From Pseudomonas sp. ANT_J12 (GTDB lineage: Bacteria; Pseudomonadota; Gammaproteobacteria; Pseudomonadales; Pseudomonadaceae): a DNA stretch of 64,000 bases. Shown piece by piece: positions 57,597 to 64,000 of this stretch. A model generated the notes under the pieces. It did not search any database. It was not told the origin of the DNA and saw nothing but the letters and a program-made list of their open reading frames with translations. Location: contig NZ_VOBN01000001.1 of assembly GCF_008370045.1 (NCBI RefSeq), forward strand, positions 868,001 to 932,000. Direction: 5' to 3'. How positions within the stretch are numbered: the first letter of the stretch is position 1; the number at the start of each line of letters is the position of its first letter. The position numbers were made by a program, and so were the translations under genes.

Positions 57597-58235
57597 TTAC
57601 TGCGGGGTGTCGGGCTGGTTCGCCGGGTGGGCCTTCATAAAGGCCGGATGCGTCGCCGCCAACGCTGCAACCCGGCGAATCCGCGGATACGCCTCCAGCG
57701 AAATATTGAAGCGCTGCGCCGCATACAACTGCGGGATCAGGTACACATCCGCCAACCCCGGCTGATCACCGAAGCAGTAACCGGCATCACCGATCAACTG
57801 CTCCACCGTCGCCAACCCCTGGCTGATCCAGTGCCCGATCCACTCCACCACTTGCGGTTCATCGTGGCCCGACTGACGCAGCTTGTTCAGCACGCTGACG
57901 TTGTGCAGCGGGTGCACATCGCAGCCGATCACCGCCGCCACGCCACGTTCGCGGGCGCGTGCGACGAGGTCTTTGGACAGCAGTGGCACCTGTGGATAAC
58001 GTTCCTCCAGGTACTCGATGATGGCGGGCGACTGGATCAACAGATCGCCGTCGTCAGTGCGCAAGGCCGGCACCCGACCTTGCGGGTTGATCGCCAGGTA
58101 CGGCGGCTGCCGGTGCTCGCCACCGGGTGGCGCGATCAGGTTGATCGGCAGGGCCTGATAGTCCAGGCCCTTCAACGCCAGCGCGATGCGCACCCGGTAA
58201 GACGAGGTCGAACGGTAGTAGGTATAGAGTTCCAT
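57597..58235 (-). CDS. maiA: Maleylacetoacetate isomerase (zeta-class GST)
   Basis: A 212-residue glutathione S-transferase-fold enzyme that isomerises maleylacetoacetate to fumarylacetoacetate. The N-terminal thioredoxin-like domain starts MELYTYYRSTSSYRVRIALALKG, where the SS pair binds and activates glutathione, and has PQGRVPAL and LLIQSPAIIEYLEE. It is the third gene of the hmgA-fahA-maiA operon (also called hmgC), 12 bases after fahA. Confidence 0.95.
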   Translation of the reverse strand: MELYTYYRSTSSYRVRIALALKGLDYQALPINLIAPPGGEHRQPPYLAINPQGRVPALRTDDGDLLIQSPAIIEYLEERYPQVPLLSKDLVARARERGVAAVIGCDVHPLHNVSVLNKLRQSGHDEPQVVEWIGHWISQGLATVEQLIGDAGYCFGDQPGLADVYLIPQLYAAQRFNISLEAYPRIRRVAALAATHPAFMKAHPANQPDTPQ

Positions 58236-58247
58236 GACCCGATCCCC

Positions 58248-59552
58248 TTAACGCGCCGGCACGACTTTGCCACGGCATTCGCCGAAGCCGATGGAGGCAA
58301 AACCCTCGCGGCTGCAACGGGCGCGCAGGATGATTTCGTCGCCGTCCTCCAGGAACTTGCGCACTTCGCCCGACGCCAGTTCGATCGGCTTTTTACCGCC
58401 CTCGGTGATTTCCAGCAGGCTGCCGAACTGACCATTTTCCGGCCCCGACAAAGTGCCCGACCCGAACAAATCACCGGCCTGCAATTGGCAGCCGTTGACG
58501 CTGTGGTGCGCAACCATTTGCGCCACGGTCCAGTACATGTGTTTGGTGTTGCTCAGGGTCAGGCGATGGGCCGGCAGGTTTTGCTCGCGCATGGTTTCGG
58601 TGAGCAGCAACACTTCCAGCTCGATATCGAAAGCACCGCCCTCCTGATCGCGTTTGTCGGTGAGGTACGGCAGTGGCAGCGGATCACCTTCCGGGCGTGC
58701 CGGTTGGGCGCGGCGGAATGGCTCCAGCGCTTCGGCGGTGACGACCCACGGCGAGATGCTGGTGATAAAACTCTTCGACAGGAACGGCCCCAGCGGCTGG
58801 TATTCCCAGGCCTGGATGTCTCGCGCCGACCAGTCGTTGAGCAGGCAGAAACCAGCGATGTGATCCGCCGCATCGCCGATGGCAATCGAGTCGCCCATGT
58901 CGTTGCCCTGGCCGATCCAGATCCCCAGCTCCAGTTCGTAATCCAGGCGTGCGCACGGACCGAACGTTGGCTCGGTCTGACCGGCCGGCAGGGTCTGGCC
59001 CTTTGGACGACGCACGTCGGTGCCGGACGGGCGAATGGTCGAGGCGCGGCCGTGGTAGCCGATCGGCACGTACTTGTAGTTCGGCAGCAACGGGTTGTCG
59101 GGGCGGAACAGTTTGCCGACGTTTTGCGCGTGCTCGATGCCGACGTAGAAGTCGGTGTAGTCGTTGATTTTCGCCGGCAGGTGCATCACGCAATCGGCGG
59201 CCAGAGGCAGCAGTTTTTTGCCCTGGGCTTCGATCTTGCCGTGCAGCGTACTGCCTTCGGCGAACAGTTCCATCAGGCGTTCGCGCAGGGCCACCCGGGC
59301 TTCGCGACCGAGTTCGAAGAAGGCATTGAGCTGACCGCCACGGGTCGCTTCGACCGCTGTGCGCGCCGCGCCGTCAAACAGGCCGGCGTCCAGCGCTGCT
59401 TCCAGATCGAAAATATGCTCGCCGATAGCGACGCCACTGCGCGGTGCGGAACCGTTCACGCTGAACACTCCCAGCGGCAGGTTTTGCAGCGGGAAATCCG
59501 CATGGCCGTTGGCGGAGGCAACCCAGCTACGAGGGGTGGAAGTCTGAGTCAT
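58248..59552 (-). CDS. fahA: Fumarylacetoacetase
   Basis: A 434-residue enzyme that splits fumarylacetoacetate into fumarate and acetoacetate, the last step of tyrosine and phenylalanine catabolism. Family features are the SH3-like N-terminal part (LPLGVFSVNGSAPRSGVAIG), NDYTDFYVGIEHAQNVGKLFRP with metal ligands, and LDYELELGIWIG with the acidic metal-binding residues. It lies between hmgA and maiA (also called hmgB), three bases after the hmgA stop. Confidence 0.96.
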   Translation of the reverse strand: MTQTSTPRSWVASANGHADFPLQNLPLGVFSVNGSAPRSGVAIGEHIFDLEAALDAGLFDGAARTAVEATRGGQLNAFFELGREARVALRERLMELFAEGSTLHGKIEAQGKKLLPLAADCVMHLPAKINDYTDFYVGIEHAQNVGKLFRPDNPLLPNYKYVPIGYHGRASTIRPSGTDVRRPKGQTLPAGQTEPTFGPCARLDYELELGIWIGQGNDMGDSIAIGDAADHIAGFCLLNDWSARDIQAWEYQPLGPFLSKSFITSISPWVVTAEALEPFRRAQPARPEGDPLPLPYLTDKRDQEGGAFDIELEVLLLTETMREQNLPAHRLTLSNTKHMYWTVAQMVAHHSVNGCQLQAGDLFGSGTLSGPENGQFGSLLEITEGGKKPIELASGEVRKFLEDGDEIILRARCSREGFASIGFGECRGKVVPAR

Positions 59553-59555
59553 GGG

Positions 59556-60860
59556 TTATCTCCGGGTCGGGTCGAAAGTGACGGGCAGCGTGGCCCAGCA
59601 GGCATCGTAGTTGGATTGCAGTTGCGGGCATTCGAGGGCGAACTGGCTCGGGCGCAGCACCTGGCTGGTCTCGAACATAAAGGCCATGGTGTTGTCGATT
59701 TTCGCCGGGGCCAGTTCGGCGTTGATCGCCTTGGTGCAGCTCTCGCCGTCCGGGCCGTGGGCGCTCATGCAGCTGTGCAAGGACGCGCCGCCGGGCACAA
59801 AGCCTTCGGCCTTGGCGTCGTATTCGCCCTTGATCAGGCCCATGAATTCGTTCATCAGGTTGCGGTGGAACCACGGCGGACGGAAGGTGTTCTCGGCCAC
59901 CATCCAGCGCGGCGGGAAGATCACGAAGTCCAGATTCGCCAGACCGTGGACGCTGGTTGGCGACGTCAGGACGGTGAAAATCGACGGATCCGGGTGATCG
60001 AAACTCACGGTGCCGATGGTGTTGAAACGGCGCAGATCATATTTGTACGGCACGTTATTGCCGTGCCAGGCCACCACGTTCAGCGGCGAGTGATCGAGCT
60101 CGCAGCCCCACAACTGGCCGAGGAATTTCTGCACCAGCGTGGTCGGTTGCCGCAGGTCTTCGTAATGGGCCACCGGGGTCAGGAAGTCCCGTGGGTTGGC
60201 CAGGCCGTTGCTGCCGATCGGCCCCAGGTCCGGCAGGCGCAATGGCGCGCCGTGGTTTTCGGCGATGTAGCCCCGGGCTTGGGGGTCGAGCAGCTCGACG
60301 CGGAATTTCAGACCGCGCGGCAACACGGCGATTTCCAAGGGTTCGAGTTCCAGCACGCCCAGTTCAGTGGCGATGCGCAAGCGGCCCTGTTCCGGCACCA
60401 GCAGCAGTTCACCGTCGGCATTGAAGAACACGCGCTCCATGGAACGGTTGGCGCGGTAGCTGTAAATGCTGATCCCGGACGGTTTTTCCGCGCCCGAGTT
60501 GGCGGCCATGCTCACCAGGCCGTCGATGAAATCGGTGGGCTCGCTCGGGATGTACAGCGGATTCCAGCGCAGGCGATTGGGGGTTACTTCACCCAAAGGG
60601 CCACCGGCCAGTTGCCGCTCCAGTTTGACGAATGCCGGGTGATTGGCCGATGGCTGAATACGGTACATCCAGGTGCGCCGGGCTTCGCTGCGGACCATGG
60701 TGAACGCAGTGCCGGAGAACAGCTCGGTGTAGAGGCCGTACGGGACTTTTTGCGGGGAATTGCGGCCGACAGGCAAGGCACCGGGCAGTGCTTCGCTGCT
60801 GAATTCGTTGCCGAAGCCTGACTGATAAGCCAGCGCTGGCGCGGTTGAATCGGGGTTCAT
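59556..60860 (-). CDS. hmgA: Homogentisate 1,2-dioxygenase
   Basis: A 434-residue iron dioxygenase that opens the homogentisate ring to maleylacetoacetate. It begins [30 protein letters not shown] and has the iron-ligand region [14 protein letters not shown] and [15 protein letters not shown] use the ATG behind GGAGGCTCC-type sequence; the frame runs 60 bases further upstream without a better start. First gene of the operon; the palindrome at 60938-60952 lies upstream. Confidence 0.96.
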   Translation of the reverse strand: MNPDSTAPALAYQSGFGNEFSSEALPGALPVGRNSPQKVPYGLYTELFSGTAFTMVRSEARRTWMYRIQPSANHPAFVKLERQLAGGPLGEVTPNRLRWNPLYIPSEPTDFIDGLVSMAANSGAEKPSGISIYSYRANRSMERVFFNADGELLLVPEQGRLRIATELGVLELEPLEIAVLPRGLKFRVELLDPQARGYIAENHGAPLRLPDLGPIGSNGLANPRDFLTPVAHYEDLRQPTTLVQKFLGQLWGCELDHSPLNVVAWHGNNVPYKYDLRRFNTIGTVSFDHPDPSIFTVLTSPTSVHGLANLDFVIFPPRWMVAENTFRPPWFHRNLMNEFMGLIKGEYDAKAEGFVPGGASLHSCMSAHGPDGESCTKAINAELAPAKIDNTMAFMFETSQVLRPSQFALECPQLQSNYDACWATLPVTFDPTRR

Positions 60861-60937
60861 GGAGCCTCCTGAACAGGGAGTTGGCAATGGCCTGTCGCTC
60901 TGCTGCAGAGGTCTCGGCACGCCTGGGTTGTTTTTAT

Positions 60938-60952
60938 CGTAATCGAATTACG
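60938..60952. promoter_or_regulatory. Candidate HmgR operator
   Basis: CGTAAT-CGA-ATTACG is a perfect palindrome with a three-base centre, 78 bases before the hmgA start and 75 before hmgR. A degenerate half copy (ACGTAATTTGATT) follows at about 60957-60969. In P. putida HmgR is known to bind a palindrome in this gap. Confidence 0.75.
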
Positions 60953-61026
60953 CATAACGTAATTTGATTGGTATTGACCGTCAAGCTATAAAGACGCCCA
61001 TTCGTCCCGGGATTCAGACCGCCTCC

Positions 61027-61806
61027 ATGGAAAAGCCGCGCACCAACGATAAACAGAAAGTCCGCTCGGCCGAGGTCGGCACCGACATTCTCAAGGCCCT
61101 GGCCGAACTGTCGCCCTCGACCTCATTGTCACGCCTGGCCGAACACGTGCAGATGCCCGCGAGCAAGGTTCATCGCTATTTGCGGGCGCTGATCGCCAGT
61201 GGTTTTGCCGAGCAGAACACCACCACCAACCACTATGGCCTGGGCCGTGAAGCCCTGCGTGTGGGCCTCGCTGCACTCAACAGTATGGACGTGATGAAAG
61301 TCGCCGCCCTGCCCCTGGCCGAGTTGCGCGACGATCTGAATGAAACCTGCTTTCTGGCGGTATGGGGCAATCAAGGCGCAACCGTAGTGCACATCGAACC
61401 GGCGGTGCGCGCGGTGACGGTGGTGACGCAATTGGGTTCGGTATTGCCGTTGCTCAGTTCTTCGACGGGGCTGGTGTTCAGTGCCTTCCTGCCGGATCGG
61501 GAAACCGTTGAATTGCGCGAACTGGAAATCCAGGCCAGCGAAGCCCATGCACTGACTGATGAGCAGGTGTACGCGGCATTGCGCGAACAGATCCGCGAAC
61601 GCGGCTTGCACCATGTACACGGACTGTTGATGCCGGGCGTGGATGCGTTGTCGGCGCCGGTGTTCAACGCGGTCGGCAATGTCGCCGCCGTGCTGACCAT
61701 CGTCGGCCCGACGTCGTTGTTCCACGCCGATGAAGACGGCCCGGCGGCGCAGCGCTTGCTGGCGGCGACCCGGGCCGTGAGTTGGCGGATGGGGTATGAA
61801 TCCTAG
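61027..61806 (+). CDS. hmgR: IclR-family regulator HmgR
   Basis: A 259-residue IclR protein: HTH (EVGTDILKALAELSPSTSLSRLAEHVQMPASKVHRYLRALIASGFAEQ) and a GAF-like effector domain. In P. putida HmgR represses the hmg operon and homogentisate is the inducer. It is divergent from hmgA with a palindromic operator between. I start at the ATG reading MEKPRTND; an open frame continues upstream through the operator but is unlikely. The stop lies three bases from the stop of the convergent toxin-like gene. Confidence 0.93.
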   Translation: MEKPRTNDKQKVRSAEVGTDILKALAELSPSTSLSRLAEHVQMPASKVHRYLRALIASGFAEQNTTTNHYGLGREALRVGLAALNSMDVMKVAALPLAELRDDLNETCFLAVWGNQGATVVHIEPAVRAVTVVTQLGSVLPLLSSSTGLVFSAFLPDRETVELRELEIQASEAHALTDEQVYAALREQIRERGLHHVHGLLMPGVDALSAPVFNAVGNVAAVLTIVGPTSLFHADEDGPAAQRLLAATRAVSWRMGYES

Positions 61807-61809
61807 GCG

Positions 61810-64000
61810 TCAGCGTACCCAGGCTTTACTGTGCGACTCGGTTTTTAAGGTGTCCTGGACAATTTCCAGCAGCACTTCGTGTGGCACCTTAAGACCTGCG
61901 GCCTTCGACACCAGATCAGCCAGGGTCTTCGCATCACCCGCGAGATCAATCAAGGTTTTCTGCAGGCTGGAGACGGCCGGCTTGCCCAGTTCCTTGTACT
62001 TGCCATAACCCAGCGTGGCCAGTTCGATCAGTGCAGTCTTCACCCGATCGGCAGCCTTTGCCCTGTCTCGGTAGTGATACGCCTCAATGCCCTCAATCAC
62101 ATTTTTGGTGATTTGCACCGCGCTAACGGCGAGACCAACCGGCGGGATCGCCAGACTGAGGACTTGTGCCGCCAGCATCACCGTGTCGTAGGTCACCTTG
62201 GCAATAATCTCTGCAAGGCTGGTGGTTACCGCATCCACATCGTCAATGACCCGCCGGATCATTTGCTCGTAAGCCCCGGAAAAGTTGCGCACACGGCTGC
62301 CCACCTCGAGATCCGGCGCCTTGACGGTGCTCTTGGAAGCGAGCAGCGCATCGAAATATTCACCGGCGAAAGTGCGATTCAGGTAGTGAACCCGGTCAAT
62401 GTAGTACTGGCGCAGATCATTGATGCGTACAGAAGTGTCGAAATTCTCCAGCGGACGGAACCAGATTCCATCCGGCGCTTGCGGGGTGTACAGGTAGTCT
62501 TTCACTTCGCGCCCTTTCATGAAGCGAAACACATAGACGCCTTCCACGGGCCGGCGGCGACCGAGGTGGAACTGATAAACACTGTTTTGGTTGACCGGCA
62601 CGTCGCCTATGACCGGCGCGCCGTTGATATCTGGTGTACGCAGTGACGCAATGGCTTGTTTGAAGTCGTGGAAGACTTCACGGGAAATACGTCCCTGAAA
62701 GTAAGAAGACAACGCGGCTCGATTCATTTCGGCCTGTTGGCGCTCGAAGTGCACGTCACGCCGGAATGTGTAGGCCGGATCGCCGGGATTCAAATAAACC
62801 GAATGCAGCATCTCGATGTATTTTTCGCCGGGGCGCAACGTCCGGGACCAACCGGCCAGGTCGAGAATATTGAGTTTATTTATCGAAGGATGATCTGCCC
62901 CGACGCGGAACCTGGGGTAACTATCGACTGGCAGACGATCATTCTCCACGGCGTAGAACGCTTTCTCTCGGGTAATCACCGAGGTCAGTGACATTTTCTC
63001 CTGTGGTCCGAACTCGATATTGATCAGATCCGGATTGACGGTGACGACTTCGCCACGCTCTTTCAGTACGCCCTCCACCCGCTCCTTGATGAGGGAGTAG
63101 GCGAACTTCTCGTAGGATACAAGTGCGGCCTCGCGTCCTTCAACGGTATACAACGCTTTGAGTTTCGTATTCAGGCTGGCAAATTCCTGACGTTCATCAA
63201 ACGATGCCGTTCGATAATTAGGCGGCGCCAATTCAATACTTTCAAATCGGTCCCATCTTACTTGCCCGGAGACTACACCCGCTAATGGCGGCTCGCGCAG
63301 CGACTGTGCAACATCCACAAACCTCACCGATTCAAGTGTCCAGGCTCGAACATTCCGACTAAGTTCGCGAAGAAAATTACCAAAGCTCAACTGATATCGA
63401 CTGCCTACTTGTTGAGATAGAAAGTCCGGATGCCTGACCGTCAAGTTATGAATATGCGCTCTTGCTTCGTCACTATTGGCGACCCGATGCCAAACACCAC
63501 CGTCGGGATCGCCCGGCGTAAAGTACACGCCCTGACCCTCGGGCTGGCTTCGCTCGCTGATGAGGAAGAGATTTCGCAGTGGAGCACCGGTGCCTTGTAA
63601 AACAACACCGCGGACTAACATCGATGGATCACCCTGCAGCAACCTTTTCAGCCAGTCCTCGCTTATTGCATTGTCCGGGCGCTCAAACCGATCGCAAAAC
63701 GCAGTGAACTCCATCTGCCGAGCCAGGTATTCCTGAGAGGCGTCATGCACAGCCTGCGACGGTTCGTTAATAAGCATTTGCGCATAATCAGAGCGGATGT
63801 CCACTTGGGACAGCCAGTTCTCCAGCGAAAAATACGAGATCGCGGAAGACGTCTGCCCTTCGAACGAAAGCGTGATCCGGTCTTTGTCTTGCTGACCAAA
63901 AATCGCATAGTCGGTTAACGAGCGACGATCTTCCTGAATCACTTCCCGATTACCCAACTTATATCGATAACGTGTTCTGATAATGCAGAGATCCGGATCA
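61810..64000 (-). CDS. Dermonecrotic toxin-like protein (DUF6543 type), 5' end outside window
   Basis: The frame stays open to the last base of the window, so the start is missing and at least 729 residues remain; no Met start is needed near the edge. The sequence (RRSLTDYAIFG ... GVVLQGTGAPLRNLFLISER ... GQGVYFTPGDPDGGVWHRV, ...RFRVGADHPSINKLNILDLAGW) resembles the large Pseudomonas proteins with a dermonecrotic-toxin-like N-terminal domain. Near the C-terminus is one hydrophobic stretch (VMLAAQVLSLAIPPVGLAVSAVQI), and the protein ends about 90 residues later, before the effector regions such proteins often have. The distal part is more AT-rich than the neighbours, which fits an accessory gene. 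The function is inferred from resemblance only. Confidence 0.7.
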   Translation of the reverse strand, partial: DPDLCIIRTRYRYKLGNREVIQEDRRSLTDYAIFGQQDKDRITLSFEGQTSSAISYFSLENWLSQVDIRSDYAQMLINEPSQAVHDASQEYLARQMEFTAFCDRFERPDNAISEDWLKRLLQGDPSMLVRGVVLQGTGAPLRNLFLISERSQPEGQGVYFTPGDPDGGVWHRVANSDEARAHIHNLTVRHPDFLSQQVGSRYQLSFGNFLRELSRNVRAWTLESVRFVDVAQSLREPPLAGVVSGQVRWDRFESIELAPPNYRTASFDERQEFASLNTKLKALYTVEGREAALVSYEKFAYSLIKERVEGVLKERGEVVTVNPDLINIEFGPQEKMSLTSVITREKAFYAVENDRLPVDSYPRFRVGADHPSINKLNILDLAGWSRTLRPGEKYIEMLHSVYLNPGDPAYTFRRDVHFERQQAEMNRAALSSYFQGRISREVFHDFKQAIASLRTPDINGAPVIGDVPVNQNSVYQFHLGRRRPVEGVYVFRFMKGREVKDYLYTPQAPDGIWFRPLENFDTSVRINDLRQYYIDRVHYLNRTFAGEYFDALLASKSTVKAPDLEVGSRVRNFSGAYEQMIRRVIDDVDAVTTSLAEIIAKVTYDTVMLAAQVLSLAIPPVGLAVSAVQITKNVIEGIEAYHYRDRAKAADRVKTALIELATLGYGKYKELGKPAVSSLQKTLIDLAGDAKTLADLVSKAAGLKVPHEVLLEIVQDTLKTESHSKAWVR

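Noticed and set aside
57582..60821. A 1079-codon open frame on the plus strand opposite maiA-fahA-hmgA
   Set aside because: It runs antisense through three clear catabolic genes. In GC-rich Pseudomonas genes the complementary frame is often free of stops because of third-position GC. The translation has no recognisable domain.

Overview
The window looks like chromosome of a fluorescent Pseudomonas (P. fluorescens/P. putida side of the genus). It is GC-rich, carries the complete alginate operon in the standard Pseudomonas order, has a rhlB-dauBAR block arranged as I remember it from P. aeruginosa, and is peppered with Pseudomonas-type REP palindromes in nearly every larger intergenic gap. I see no rRNA, tRNA, transposase, prophage or CRISPR array.

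Layout. 1-4.7 kb: 3' end of an RhlB RNA helicase gene, then the D-arginine utilisation operon dauB-dauA-dauR and a convergent arginine-type binding protein. 5-6.2 kb: molybdopterin genes moaC-moaD-moaE. 6.3-10.3 kb: a PIN-PhoH ATPase, a divergent NodB-like deacetylase and YaaA. 10.3-27.7 kb: an 805-base, locally AT-rich algD control region, then algD-alg8-alg44-algK-algE-algG-algX-algL-algI-algJ-algF-algA and a strong terminator. AlgA and AlgD make GDP-mannuronate; Alg8/Alg44 polymerise it under c-di-GMP control; AlgK/X/G/L/E form the periplasmic and outer-membrane export complex; AlgI/J/F/X acetylate.

27.8-42.4 kb: small accessory units. These are a membrane protein, an SDR, a LysR/MFS pair sharing a perfect 23-bp palindrome, a four-gene FUSC-type efflux pump with its LysR regulator, a 2-ketoaldonate reductase, a DUF2165 membrane protein, and an EamA exporter with a divergent AraC regulator. 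42.5-49.1 kb: one compact minus-strand iron-uptake unit (DUF3649-PepSY-DUF3325-ECF sigma-FecR-TonB receptor) behind two Fur-like boxes. 49.1-57.4 kb: an HPF-like protein, L-serine dehydratase with a LysR regulator, DUF3509, PsiE, a LexA-box-controlled YebG, a leucine-dehydrogenase-like protein, a SirB1-like protein and an AAHS-type MFS transporter. 57.5-61.8 kb: homogentisate catabolism (hmgA-fahA-maiA) with the divergent IclR regulator hmgR. 61.8-64 kb: 3' part of a dermonecrotic-toxin-like (DUF6543-type) gene running off the window.

I did not find a convincing undescribed multi-gene system. The observations most worth following are a leucine dehydrogenase homologue in which the catalytic lysine codon is replaced by valine, an array of four short repeats in the algD control region, an 18-bp motif shared by dauB and the binding-protein gene, a perfect palindrome between the LysR and MFS genes, REP elements inserted inside the alginate and dau operons, and a transporter whose C-terminus is encoded by a REP element.
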